From CAZPZZ01 sp964591245 (lineage in GTDB: Bacteria; Acidobacteriota; Vicinamibacteria; Vicinamibacterales; UBA8438), in contig CAZPZZ010000055.1 in the NCBI GenBank assembly GCA_964591245.1, forward strand, positions 1 to 24,119: 24,119 nucleotides of DNA. The letters run 5' to 3'. Position 1 is the stretch's first letter, and every line of letters starts with the position of its first letter. Both the position numbers and the translations under genes were made by a program. Shown in pieces: positions 1 to 8,969 of the stretch. Under the pieces are notes generated by a model. The model saw nothing but the letters and a program-made list of their open reading frames with translations, was not told the origin of the DNA and ran no database searches.

Positions 1-2131
1 CATCCACATCACGCCAGCGACCGATCGCATCGAAATGTTCAAGTGCAAACCCAGGTGGATCGATCATCGCATGGCACGCAGAGCAGGCAGGGTTATTCCG
101 ATGCTGCTCCATACGGGCCCGCAAAGTGGGACGCTTCGCTTGGTTCCGACTGTCATCGAGAACGGGCACGTTCGGCGGTGGGTCAGGAGGCGGTGTGCCG
201 AGAAGGTTGTTGAGAATCCACTTACCACGTAATACCGGCGACGTACGAATAGCATGAGAGGTCAGGGTCAGCACGCTACCATGTCCGAGCAGCCCCGCAC
301 GCTGGGTCTCCGCCGGCAGAGAGACACGGCGAAAGTGACTTCCCGTCACCTCAGAGAGCCCGTAATGCTCCGCTAACCGCTCGTTGACATATGTGTAGTC
401 AGCCGTCAGCAACTCGACAACGCTAGCATTGTCCCGCACGACACCATCAATGAAGAGCTCAGTCTCCCGCAACATGCTCTGCCGCAATGACTCGTCGAAG
501 GCAACAGAGAACGGTTCCCCTGGACGAACTGCAGTTTCCAGGTTTCGTAACTCTAGCCATTGGGCAGCAAAATTGGTCGTCAACGAGCTCGAGCGAGTAT
601 CGGTCAACAAACGCCGTACCTGTGCCTCCAAGACTTCAGGCTCGTGCAGCCGACCGGCCTCGGCTAATCCCAGCAATTCGGCATCGGGAATGCTGCTCCA
701 GAGAAAGAAGGACAGACGCGACGCAAGTTCTACGTCGGTGACGCGATAGGGACTCCCGGGCTGCAGATCGGCAGGATCCAGCTCCACCCGGTAGAGAAAT
801 TCAGGACTGACCAGCAATCGGCGCAGTCCCATCTCCACACCAGTCTCGAAACTACCGCCGCCGGCCGTGCGTCCCTGTTCGTAGAACGCCAGTAACTCCG
901 CAAGTTCTTGGTCGGTCACGGGGCGTCGGTACGCCCGATGGGCCAAATTGGCAAAAATCTGGCGAGCACAGCCGGTCTCCTCGTCCTCTCTCGCGGGGCG
1001 ACAGGTAAATACCCGCGCCCGCGCCGGCGTCTGACCGACTCCAGAGGCATCAAAGGGCCCAACGACCGTCACACTCCGAACAAAGGGCTGGCTCCCCGCT
1101 CGTCCACCTGTATTCCCGGATACTCGCGGGTTAGGAAAGGGTTCACGTACTTGCTCGACCAAGCCCACCGGTGTCTTCAGAAACGTGACCCCCAGCCGAC
1201 GTGGTCCGCCAGACACTGGGATGCGGAACGTCATATTTGCGGCGTCCGCGTAGGGATTCCCTCCCTGGTCTTCGGGGGGGCCCAGAGTCACACGCTGGAC
1301 CGTAACGCCATCGACGAGCACCTCAAGTTCGTGCGTGGTACTTAGCCGGCGCGTATTGGTCAACTCGATTTCGAAGTCGTAGTGAGCATCACGGGGAAAC
1401 AAATGCTCGACCACCAATCCTCCGCGTGTCCCAAAAGGCAATCCATCGACTCGGACATCTTGGGGCAAGTCCTGCGCAGCTTGATAGGTGTCAGCGGTTG
1501 TGGCTGGCACCGGACTGCCCACGGCCAGTCGACTGATACTTCGTGCCGCATTCAAGTAGCTTTCAAGCAGGGCCTGCGAGATCGCAAGCACGCCACCAAT
1601 ATTGTCAAAACCATAGCTGGAATCGTCGGCCGGCAGGAAATCGACCTCGTCGATTTCGATAGCCAAGAGGTCGCGGATGGCATTTCGGTACTCGGTACGA
1701 TTCAAGCGATGGAACGTCGCCGTCCGTCCAGGATTTGGGCGTCGTGCCCACGCCGCGTCGAGCTCTCCTTCCAGCCACCCCAGGAACCCCTCGAGCTCGT
1801 CCGCATCTGGACGCGGCCGCCCCGCCGGAGGCATGACCCCACCCCGCAACTTGCGCACCACCCGCTCCCACTCTGCGGGGTGTGTACCCACTTCCGCCAG
1901 GTCGAGCGTATCTAATGCAAGTCCCACCGCCCGTAGCTGGGCGACCAGCGGCGAGGCTGCTTGCTCGCTCCCGTCCAACACCTCCTGATTGTGGCAGGTG
2001 ACGCAGTAGTCATCGACGAGCGCCCGGTATGAAGACTCCGTCACGCTCTGCCCCTGCGCGACGCCAACGATCAGAACAATGAGGAAGAGTGGTACTACGC
2101 CGGTCTGGAGTCGTCGACTGGTCATTCTCAT
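1..2131 (-). CDS. DUF1587/DUF1595/DUF1592/DUF1588 cytochrome-like exported protein, 3' end cut by window edge
   Basis: An open frame runs from an ATG at 2131 off the left edge (710 codons visible). It begins with a signal peptide (residues 1-29), then a CVTCH haem-binding motif (C43, C46, H47) with a possible axial Met in GGVMPP (M100). Next come a DUF1587 block (HRLNRTEYRNAIRDLL, about 140-156), a beta-sandwich-like stretch, a DUF1595 block (CARQIF ... AYRRPVT, about 380-410), DUF1592 (LLVSPEFLYR ... LSFFLWSSIPDAELL, about 435-560) and DUF1588 (TSPVLRGKWILNNLLGTPPP, about 625-645). A second haem-like CSACH lies at C683-H687 beside PPGFALEHFD. The family usually ends with a DUF1585 domain, which would lie outside the window. 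It is known from Planctomycetes and Acidobacteriota as a presumed periplasmic redox protein; its substrate is unknown. An alternative ATG is at 2125; neither start has a clear ribosome site. It is 328 bases downstream of the DUF6351 gene and may share its transcript. Confidence 0.92.
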   Translation of the reverse strand, partial: MRMTSRRLQTGVVPLFLIVLIVGVAQGQSVTESSYRALVDDYCVTCHNQEVLDGSEQAASPLVAQLRAVGLALDTLDLAEVGTHPAEWERVVRKLRGGVMPPAGRPRPDADELEGFLGWLEGELDAAWARRPNPGRTATFHRLNRTEYRNAIRDLLAIEIDEVDFLPADDSSYGFDNIGGVLAISQALLESYLNAARSISRLAVGSPVPATTADTYQAAQDLPQDVRVDGLPFGTRGGLVVEHLFPRDAHYDFEIELTNTRRLSTTHELEVLVDGVTVQRVTLGPPEDQGGNPYADAANMTFRIPVSGGPRRLGVTFLKTPVGLVEQVREPFPNPRVSGNTGGRAGSQPFVRSVTVVGPFDASGVGQTPARARVFTCRPAREDEETGCARQIFANLAHRAYRRPVTDQELAELLAFYEQGRTAGGGSFETGVEMGLRRLLVSPEFLYRVELDPADLQPGSPYRVTDVELASRLSFFLWSSIPDAELLGLAEAGRLHEPEVLEAQVRRLLTDTRSSSLTTNFAAQWLELRNLETAVRPGEPFSVAFDESLRQSMLRETELFIDGVVRDNASVVELLTADYTYVNERLAEHYGLSEVTGSHFRRVSLPAETQRAGLLGHGSVLTLTSHAIRTSPVLRGKWILNNLLGTPPPDPPPNVPVLDDSRNQAKRPTLRARMEQHRNNPACSACHAMIDPPGFALEHFDAIGRWRDVD

Positions 2132-2459
2132 CAGAACCTACGGCGTGGTTGCGGGATGCACACTCCGAGGGCATGCATCGTCGGCAGTCTAGCAGAAGAT
2201 GCCCAAAAACGGCGCCTCGCGGAGCATCAGACGACTAATCCGCGCCCGGCCCGAACGACTACGGCGCGATATTGTCGGCCTTTGTAAAATAGGTACAGTG
2301 ATTGCCTCGGGGTAGCACGGAGACGCAGCACGTACTCCATTCCCCCATACGGAGACAGATCGCCAGACATTGTGTTCGGCACGGAACTCACCGCAACGGG
2401 GCAGCGGAAGGAGAACCACTGGCAGGGCATAGTGCCGCCCCGGCATTGCGACCGGCCTC
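2132..2459. other. 328-base intergenic stretch without a convincing gene
   Basis: This lies between the stop of the DUF6351 gene and the start of the cytochrome-like gene, both on the minus strand. Two short minus-strand frames cross it (2189-2446 and 2227-2430). Neither has a ribosome site or a recognisable motif. A weak 6-base dyad (GGGCAT/ATGCCC, around 2170-2205) has a long loop and no T-run. I see no clear promoter or terminator. Confidence 0.5.
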
Positions 2460-4631
2460 TCAGTTACTGTCGAGCCTCAACCAGGTTCCTCTTGGCCTGT
2501 TCTGCTCGACACCTGACTTCGACCAATCACAAACGCCGGTTGGAAAAATATGCTCAAGAGTCGCCAACTGCTCGGCCGTCAACACCACGTCGTAGTCTGC
2601 TGGTTCAATCGGCTTGAGTTGACATTTGAGAATGTCGCTGCCAATTGCCCCACCGGCAACTTCGCGGGGCGCCGGTGCCGATGGGTAGAGCGCTTCACAG
2701 CGTCCTTCACCCCGCACCATCACCTCCGTGATCTTTTCGGGCTCCTCATCACGACTCCAGCACGCATCCACCAAGGCGGCTGGTTTGGCCTGCACCACCT
2801 GATCAATATCACGACGCGGGAAGTCGTCATGGGATAGTGCGGTCAACCACTCGTCCATCCGAAGCAGAGCCTCTTGGGCAACCGGGCTAGCCGTCGAGTA
2901 CAGGCCGTAGCGATCATCTTCCACGAGCATGATGTGGTTGTCAGTTCGACCGTTGGCGCGCAGCAAGCGGTCACGCAATGAAAATGAGTGATACCGAACA
3001 TGCACGTCACCGCCATCGCGATCATCAGAATAGGCTCGGTAATCGATAATCGGAGTTGTGGCCAATCCGCCGCCGCCGTGCGTCACGCGCCCCGTCTCAT
3101 ACGCGGCACGAAGCGCAAGCGGATCTGCGGCTGTTCGTAATGCGCGAAATTGGCCATCATCGTCATATCCGCCAATCTTCTCGTTCAGATCAAGGAATTG
3201 GACCGGCGTGATCACACCGGCGTTCAACGCCTCAAGCCCATATTGCACGCCGATGTTGTCAAGAGGACGCCGTGCGAAACCAGTTTCTGGATCTCGTCCG
3301 AAGACATTGATTACATGGTCATAGACGTCGCACCGTGCTCCATTCGGATTCGTCTCGGAGTCGTAACGTAATGACTCCCGTAATCCCTCCGGACAAAACT
3401 CGCCGGTCGTGATCCGTCCGGCATTACGTGACACATTCGGCATCGTGTCCAGCACCAGAAACCCAGCCACCGCGCGTTGCTGTTCTTCGGTAAACGAGAC
3501 GCTTCCCTCTTCCTGGAAGTAATGATCTAGGAGACGAGCATCCGTCACGAAGGGAATGGTGCCCGAGATCACGTCCGGAAAACTGCACCCCGGAATAATC
3601 CCGTCCAGCAACCCCGGGTAGTTATCAACGATTTGGTGGTTTTGATACGAGCCACCAGAACAGCCCCACCCCACCGTGAACCGCGGTACCCCGTAAGCCT
3701 CGATGAATCGCTCTTTGACCATCATCATCGTTTCGGCCGCAAGCAAATCATTGCAGTTGTTCCCGAAGACATTGAGCGTTGATGACGCGACCGCATAGCC
3801 CTGCCGCAACATGACATCATCCCCAACGCCACCGGTACGCGCGCCCTGCCGATACCAACCGTTCACGCACCCGCCACCAAATGAATAAATGAGACGTCCG
3901 TTCCATCCTGTCGAACGTTGCCAGGGGCCCAATTCAGGTTCAGTCGCGACATTGTGCAACATCGCAATCTGATAGACCGCCCGGTTGATCGTACCGGTTT
4001 CCACCCTGACGATGTACGGCACCTCGACGTCGAGTGACGTCCGCGTGTAGGCCAGGTCGTCAGGCAGTACCATCGGGTCCGGCAGGGCGATCAGGGATCC
4101 ACCCTCGATCGACCGGTATGCATAGTCGACACGCCGCTCAATGCTACAGTCAGTGTCGAGCGCCACTCCCAATGTTTCGCCGGACGGCAATTCAAATTGA
4201 TCGGTCTCACACACAAACGGCTCCTCGTGTGGACCGGAAAAAACGGGACCCGTAATTGGGTGGTTACGGAGTTCAACCTCAACCAGCGTCCCATCATCGG
4301 ACCGAACCGACAACATGGTGGAGCCAAGGTCAAGATCACGAAGCAGCCCCTCGCGCACTCCAGGCCGAATCTCGTGAAAGACACCGGTAACGTCACGTTC
4401 TCCGACGTAGATTGCCCCTGCGCGGTCGACCTCGGGATCGGACGCCTCTACCCGAACGAGAACATCTCCCCCGCTGATCATGTCAGCGCGAGCAGACAGT
4501 GCAGTCACGCGGTCCTGGCCCGCAGCGAACTCCGCCGACATTCCAGCGACGGCGACAACAAGAGCCACGATCGGCCACATGAAGCGCGCTCTTGAAACAG
4601 TTGGACCCGTCCACATCTGCAGGATCGGCAT
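2460..4631 (-). CDS. Exported DUF6351-type alpha/beta-hydrolase
   Basis: This 723-residue protein has a signal peptide (hydrophobic core about 18-30, cleavage near AAGQ, 36-39). An N-terminal beta-rich region (about 40-125) precedes the catalytic part. That part contains GWNGRLIYSFGGGC (242-255), a Cys-rich segment, and the nucleophile elbow GWGCSGGSYQ, where S325 is the likely catalytic serine. The C-terminal half carries several further Cys, which suggests disulfides and a periplasmic location. The layout matches DUF6351 proteins, a poorly characterised hydrolase family; ester cleavage is an inference from the fold. The start is supported by GGAAGAG five bases before the ATG. A candidate promoter lies just upstream (4675-4701), so the gene may be transcribed separately from the MBL gene 98 bases upstream. 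A polyhydroxybutyrate-oligomer-hydrolase-like or tannase-like enzyme is a less likely alternative. Confidence 0.85.
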   Translation of the reverse strand: MPILQMWTGPTVSRARFMWPIVALVVAVAGMSAEFAAGQDRVTALSARADMISGGDVLVRVEASDPEVDRAGAIYVGERDVTGVFHEIRPGVREGLLRDLDLGSTMLSVRSDDGTLVEVELRNHPITGPVFSGPHEEPFVCETDQFELPSGETLGVALDTDCSIERRVDYAYRSIEGGSLIALPDPMVLPDDLAYTRTSLDVEVPYIVRVETGTINRAVYQIAMLHNVATEPELGPWQRSTGWNGRLIYSFGGGCVNGWYRQGARTGGVGDDVMLRQGYAVASSTLNVFGNNCNDLLAAETMMMVKERFIEAYGVPRFTVGWGCSGGSYQNHQIVDNYPGLLDGIIPGCSFPDVISGTIPFVTDARLLDHYFQEEGSVSFTEEQQRAVAGFLVLDTMPNVSRNAGRITTGEFCPEGLRESLRYDSETNPNGARCDVYDHVINVFGRDPETGFARRPLDNIGVQYGLEALNAGVITPVQFLDLNEKIGGYDDDGQFRALRTAADPLALRAAYETGRVTHGGGGLATTPIIDYRAYSDDRDGGDVHVRYHSFSLRDRLLRANGRTDNHIMLVEDDRYGLYSTASPVAQEALLRMDEWLTALSHDDFPRRDIDQVVQAKPAALVDACWSRDEEPEKITEVMVRGEGRCEALYPSAPAPREVAGGAIGSDILKCQLKPIEPADYDVVLTAEQLATLEHIFPTGVCDWSKSGVEQNRPRGTWLRLDSN

Positions 4632-4674
4632 AGTCTCTTCCTATTGGTTATCAATATTCGCTGGATTGGCACGC

Positions 4675-4701
4675 ATCATAGCAAATTACGTCCGTCGACA
4701 A
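4675..4701 (-). promoter_or_regulatory. Candidate sigma70-type promoter of the DUF6351 gene
   Basis: On the minus strand there is an extended -10, TGCTATGAT (plus positions 4675-4683). A TTGTCG -35-like element lies at 4696-4701, with a 15-base spacer. Transcription would begin about 37 bases before the ATG at 4631. The spacer is short, but the extended -10 can compensate. This was found by eye. Confidence 0.35.
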
Positions 4702-4729
4702 TCTCTCACCTTCCTGACGCCTCCTGCAC

Positions 4730-5662
4730 TCAGGTACCGGCGTAGAGATACGTGACGATGGCGCTCACACTAAAGACACCGCTCTGGCTCGCCCGATAGT
4801 CCTTGTAGCGCTCCGGTTTTTCGTAGGCGGCTATCGCCTCCTCAACACTGAGGCCGGCATCGATACTCCGACGTGTCTGATCGTGCAGATCCATGTAAAA
4901 ATCACGGTAATCCCTCAGGTCGCTCCAACGAAGGGGCGTATTCCAGTGCCCGTTGATGATCGTATCGACATCTGCAATGTTGTCGATCACTCGCGTCAGG
5001 GTATGACCGAATTCAACAGCACTGCCGCCGTTACCGTTCTCAGCATCGATAAACGGCAGCGACTTACCAAGAAACATGTCACCAGCGTGCATGGTACGTG
5101 CTTCCTTAAACACCACAAACGTATCGCCGTCGGTATGCCCTCGACCGAAATAATACAGATCGATCTGATCCGGAGTACCGGCAAAGAGACTCAGCGTGTC
5201 ACTGAATGTGGTCGACGGGAGATACTTCCTGTTCTCTCCCTGAAAGTCGTCACAGTTGGTGGGTATCGGTTGGCAGTCGGTACGAGCCCAATGGCGATAG
5301 ATATTCTCATGAGCCACGAAATGGACAGTTGCGGGAAACTCAGTATTTGCACCGCTGTGGTCAAAGTGCACGTGCGTGTTGATGATCGTCGTCACTGGCT
5401 TGTCGGTGAGTTTGCGCACGTGCTCGAGAATCGTCGGACCATACCCTTCATTCTTGGTATCCACCAGTACCACGCCACCCTCTGCAATGAAGACCGCAAT
5501 GTTACCGCCGGTCTCCATACCGGAACCCAGCATATGTAGCTTGTCAGTGAGGCGATGGACCTCAATCGGCGGAATCGTGTCCTGCACGGCGCCCAGTCCC
5601 GCTGTCCAGAAGACAGCACTGCACGCAATGACCGCAAAGAACAACAAGTGAAGACGTGACAT
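4730..5662 (-). CDS. Exported metallo-beta-lactamase-fold hydrolase
   Basis: This 310-residue protein has a signal peptide (residues 1-26, ending LGAVQ). The MBL zinc ligands are complete: THVHFDH (H97, H99, D101, H102), H176 in GRGHTDGD, D195 in AGDMF and H239 in NGHW. These predict a binuclear metal site in the periplasm. It lies between a PQQ-dependent dehydrogenase (79 bases upstream) and a DUF6351 hydrolase (98 bases downstream). Zinc metallohydrolases of this general size are known next to quinoprotein dehydrogenases (the 'quinoprotein relay system' metallohydrolases). That is one possible role; a lactonase acting on the dehydrogenase product is another. The substrate cannot be told from the sequence. 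The ribosome site is weak (GAGG ten bases before the ATG). Confidence 0.9.
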   Translation of the reverse strand: MSRLHLLFFAVIACSAVFWTAGLGAVQDTIPPIEVHRLTDKLHMLGSGMETGGNIAVFIAEGGVVLVDTKNEGYGPTILEHVRKLTDKPVTTIINTHVHFDHSGANTEFPATVHFVAHENIYRHWARTDCQPIPTNCDDFQGENRKYLPSTTFSDTLSLFAGTPDQIDLYYFGRGHTDGDTFVVFKEARTMHAGDMFLGKSLPFIDAENGNGGSAVEFGHTLTRVIDNIADVDTIINGHWNTPLRWSDLRDYRDFYMDLHDQTRRSIDAGLSVEEAIAAYEKPERYKDYRASQSGVFSVSAIVTYLYAGT

Positions 5663-5741
5663 GTCGAATAATCCTCAGGTTACAGGCTGACCCGTTCGCC
5701 AGAGTTTCAGTGTGAACCAATCCCGTGAATGGGAGCCCTCG

Positions 5742-7823
5742 CTACTCGGATACGGCAAACGCGATCATCCGTGCCCCCCCGACGGTCAGGGCGATGTATT
5801 GCCGACCATTCGCAACATATGTCATCGGCGTGCCGACTGCACCACTCGGCAAATCCACTGACCCCATGATCTCGCCCGTGACCTTGTCCCTCGCCACCAG
5901 GCGCGGCCCGTCGCCGGTCCCACCAGCGGTCAAGGCGCTTACCAGCAACGTCTTTGTCACCAACGGCCCACCCCGGCCGTCGCCGCCAAGCGGAGGAAGA
6001 TCCAGGCCGCGCAGCCTCGGGTGATTCCTGAACCTGTTCCCATCCCCGTTAGGTTGCATCCAGGCCGTCTCGCCGGCGTTCAGGTCGACCGCTGTCATTC
6101 TGGAATAAGGAGGCTTGAAGAGAGGGAGCCCCTGGGGCATCGTCGGTTGGCGCCCACTCCCAAACGCCGCCTGGGTGATGGTCATGGTGGATCCGGTCGA
6201 ATCGTCTCGTGTGTAAAAGTGCAAGACAGACGAACGATTATTCGACGGCACATAAAGGATACCCGTCTCCGGATCGACACCAGCCCCCCCCCAATTCGCA
6301 CCGCCATCGATCGCTGGACGCTGGATAGTCCCTTGTGTCACTCCTTCAACCGTCTGCAGCGGCGGCGTAAAAATTGGACCGAGGGTGAAATCTTGCACCG
6401 TCTCCACGGCCAGTGCTCGGAGTTCTGGAGTGAAATCAATGAGATCATCAATGGTCACCCCCTGGTACTCGAATGGTGGTGGCTTCGTCGGGAATGGCTG
6501 CGTCAGCGACGGGACCTCACCCGGCAAGTTGGTCCCTTGTGGTACAGGGCGTTCTTCGATCGGCCACACGGGGTCGCCGGTCACCCGGTCGAAGACGTAG
6601 GTAAATCCCTGCTTACTCACCTGGGCCAGCGCACGAACATCACGACCGTCGACGGTTATGTCAACCAGGTTTGGGTGAGTCGGGAAATCCCAATCCCAGA
6701 GCCCGTGATGCACAGCCTGGAAATGCCAGACTCGCTGGCCGGTCTCAACGTCGACCGCTATGATCGTTTCCGAGTAGAGGTTGTCGCCCAGCCGATCAGC
6801 ACCGTAATAGTCGTTCGTGGCAGTACCGGTAGGTAGATAGACATAGCCCAACTCGTTGTCGCCGGCCAGCATCGACCAGACGTTCGCATTACCCGAGTAA
6901 CGCCACGATTCGTTCAGCCACGTGTCGACCCCGTATTCATCGGCACTATTCGGCACGGTGTGAAAATCCCACGCATGTTCGCCGGTCCTGACATCCCAGG
7001 CCCGCACCCAGCCCGGGGGGGCTTCCTTTGTTACACGAACGTCAGCGATCTGCGAACCGTGGATAATCCGGTCGCGCACCACGATCGGCGGCGAGTTGAT
7101 GGAATAGAGCAGCGCATTCAGATAATCCCGGTCTTGGCGGTCAACTCGTGGAATACCCACCATTGCATCGACCATGCCGCTCCCGTCCGGTCCAAAGTCC
7201 GGGCACGGTCGCCCCGTCCGGGCCTGCACACACACCAGATAGCCGGCACCGGTCCCCCAGAGAATCCGCTCATCATCCTCACCATCGGTCCAATACGCCA
7301 CGCCCCGTTGAGTCCAGGGCGCCGACATCGAAGGAGTCCCTTCTTCATAGGTCTTCGGGTTAAACACCCAGAGAGTCTCTCCAGTGGTGGCGTCAACAGC
7401 CACCCCTTGCGACAGTGGAGTATTGAAATAGAGGACACCGTCAACCATCAATGGTGTCGCCTGCAAGCGAGATGGATTTGGCGATTGACCATTGCGATAC
7501 AGGGTCGGTGTATCGGCAACAAGCGACTCTACGATCGTCTCTAGTGGAGCGTACCATTCACCTCCAGCTGCAGTGCTACGACTCAGGTAATGGTCCACTG
7601 AACTCCAGACCCATTGGACCGCCAATTCATCAAAATTCTCTTCATCGATCTCGTCAAGCGGCGAATATTTTTGTCCGGCAATGTTCCCGGCATAGCTTCG
7701 CCACTCACCGTTCTGGGTGCCATAGGTCTGCCATGGACCAGACGATTGAGCATGGAGATCGACCACAGCCATCATGCATCCCACCACCACCAACAACGCA
7801 ACATGAAATCGAAGTTTCATCAT
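5742..7823 (-). CDS. PQQ-dependent dehydrogenase (quinoprotein, no haem domain)
   Basis: This 693-residue protein has a signal peptide (residues 1-25, ending LHAQ). Its propeller carries typical quinoprotein dehydrogenase motifs: SYAGNIAGQKYSPLDEI (43-59), QATPLMVDGVLYF (121-133), the HHGLWDWDFPTHPNLVD block (372-388) and GANWGG (508-513). Family members oxidise alcohols or sugars in the periplasm using pyrroloquinoline quinone. No CxxCH is present, so it lacks the C-terminal haem c domain of quinohaemoproteins and must pass electrons to quinone or to a separate cytochrome. The left-edge cytochrome-like protein is one candidate. The start is a double ATG at 7823; the ribosome site is weak. 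It follows the epoxide-hydrolase-like gene by 56 bases, consistent with one operon. No PQQ-synthesis genes are present here. The substrate is unknown. Confidence 0.92.
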   Translation of the reverse strand: MMKLRFHVALLVVVGCMMAVVDLHAQSSGPWQTYGTQNGEWRSYAGNIAGQKYSPLDEIDEENFDELAVQWVWSSVDHYLSRSTAAGGEWYAPLETIVESLVADTPTLYRNGQSPNPSRLQATPLMVDGVLYFNTPLSQGVAVDATTGETLWVFNPKTYEEGTPSMSAPWTQRGVAYWTDGEDDERILWGTGAGYLVCVQARTGRPCPDFGPDGSGMVDAMVGIPRVDRQDRDYLNALLYSINSPPIVVRDRIIHGSQIADVRVTKEAPPGWVRAWDVRTGEHAWDFHTVPNSADEYGVDTWLNESWRYSGNANVWSMLAGDNELGYVYLPTGTATNDYYGADRLGDNLYSETIIAVDVETGQRVWHFQAVHHGLWDWDFPTHPNLVDITVDGRDVRALAQVSKQGFTYVFDRVTGDPVWPIEERPVPQGTNLPGEVPSLTQPFPTKPPPFEYQGVTIDDLIDFTPELRALAVETVQDFTLGPIFTPPLQTVEGVTQGTIQRPAIDGGANWGGAGVDPETGILYVPSNNRSSVLHFYTRDDSTGSTMTITQAAFGSGRQPTMPQGLPLFKPPYSRMTAVDLNAGETAWMQPNGDGNRFRNHPRLRGLDLPPLGGDGRGGPLVTKTLLVSALTAGGTGDGPRLVARDKVTGEIMGSVDLPSGAVGTPMTYVANGRQYIALTVGGARMIAFAVSE

Positions 7824-7879
7824 ATCTACCGATCACCCGCTACCGTCTCATGCCATGCCAACTGGTATCACCGTTTCGG

Positions 7880-8776
7880 TCAGTGGACGTCCGCTTGCCC
7901 CGTAAACTGCTCAAGAAGAAGACGCGTTACCTCCACCACTTTTTCGTGGTTGACCCAGTGCGTGGCATCGGGAAAGCGTTCAACCCGTCCGCGTGTGGTC
8001 AACTGAATCGAGGGAGCAATGAGCTCCGTGCCCAACGCATGGTCGCGCTCTCCCCATATTAAAAGCAACGGGACATCAATGCGGACCTTCTCCTGATGCT
8101 CCGGAACCGCACGAAAAATCGCCCGGTACCAGCCGACCATGCCCCGCAAAGCTCCAGGCTGCTGCCACGTAGCCTGTAATTCGTCCAGGAAGGCCTCGTC
8201 GAAGGTTCCGGGCATGCTAGTCGAGAGCAGGCTTCGTCGCAATGCGCCGCACTCGTGGCGCGCCAGTAGCAGTTCGGGCAGTCCCGGGATCTGAAAGAAC
8301 AGGATGTACCAGCTCCGAACCATCTGGCTCAACGACCCAAACCGCAAGGCTCGTCTCATCGCATACGGATGGGGGACGTTGAGAATCGATGCCGTGCGCA
8401 CGGCGTCGGCCCTGGTGTGAGCAAGCCACCAGGCGACGACTCCACCCCAATCGTGGCCGACGATATGCGCCTGCCGGTAACCGAGGTCAGCCATCACGTG
8501 CACGATATCCGCAGTGAGTCGGTCCAACCCATAGGCCATGACCCCGGATGGCTTCGACGACAGGCCATATCCCCGCTGATCGGGCGCCACGACGCGATAA
8601 CCGCGGGCCGCCAGGGCCGGCAAGTAACGACGCCAGCTTGCAGAATGCTCGGGAAATCCGTGCAATAAGACCACCAATTCGCCCTCTGGAGGTCCGCAGG
8701 TGAGACCGTGCAACGAAACACCATCCCCTTGGAGAACGACCGGCGCAATTGGAAACGCAATCTCTACCGGATGCAT
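7880..8776 (-). CDS. Epoxide-hydrolase-like alpha/beta-hydrolase (cytoplasmic)
   Basis: This 298-residue protein has no signal peptide. The oxyanion motif HGFPEHSASW (39-48), APDQRGYGLSS (64-74) and the nucleophile elbow GHDWGG put Asp at position 109. The acid D245 (WGERDH) and the base H273 (THWVNHE) complete an Asp-His-Asp triad. FFQIPGLPE (160-168) in the cap is typical of epoxide hydrolases, and cap tyrosines at 157 and 217 sit at suitable spacing for the ring-opening pair. Epoxide hydrolase is therefore favoured over haloalkane or fluoroacetate dehalogenase, which share the Asp nucleophile. It is the first gene of the minus-strand group leading into the PQQ dehydrogenase and is divergent from the VOC gene across a 193-base gap. 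Confidence 0.88.
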   Translation of the reverse strand: MHPVEIAFPIAPVVLQGDGVSLHGLTCGPPEGELVVLLHGFPEHSASWRRYLPALAARGYRVVAPDQRGYGLSSKPSGVMAYGLDRLTADIVHVMADLGYRQAHIVGHDWGGVVAWWLAHTRADAVRTASILNVPHPYAMRRALRFGSLSQMVRSWYILFFQIPGLPELLLARHECGALRRSLLSTSMPGTFDEAFLDELQATWQQPGALRGMVGWYRAIFRAVPEHQEKVRIDVPLLLIWGERDHALGTELIAPSIQLTTRGRVERFPDATHWVNHEKVVEVTRLLLEQFTGQADVH

Positions 8777-8969
8777 ACAGGGCGAGTCTCAGGCATTCTC
8801 GGAAGGGTCACGGTATCTGACACGCATTGCGGCCAGGACGGCCGATGCCGTCGTAGCGTTCCAGAACCGAGGCCAATCTTCTCATGAACGTGACATCTCA
8901 CCACTCCGGTATACTGCAGCCCCCTTGGGCGACACCCGTCCTCGGGCAATTGGATCAAAGGAGCCAGTC

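Noticed and set aside
908..1915. Plus-strand open frames of 145 and 177 codons
   Set aside because: They are antisense to the DUF1587/1592/1588 gene, whose minus frame stays open throughout and carries clear motifs.
2227..2430. Small minus-strand ORF with an internal ATG at 2370 and a tyrosine/arginine-rich end
   Set aside because: No ribosome site, no recognisable motif, and an overlapping frame of similar length (2189-2446); too little to call a gene.
4883..5539. 218-codon plus-strand open frame
   Set aside because: It lies opposite the MBL gene, whose zinc ligands are complete; it has no ribosome site or domain and is a shadow frame.
6021..6836. 271-codon plus-strand open frame
   Set aside because: It is antisense to the PQQ dehydrogenase, with Arg/His-rich composition typical of shadow frames in GC-rich DNA.
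8700..8969. In-frame N-terminal extension of the VOC gene
   Set aside because: It overlaps the divergent epoxide-hydrolase gene, and the ATG at 8970 has a strong ribosome site and starts a signal peptide.
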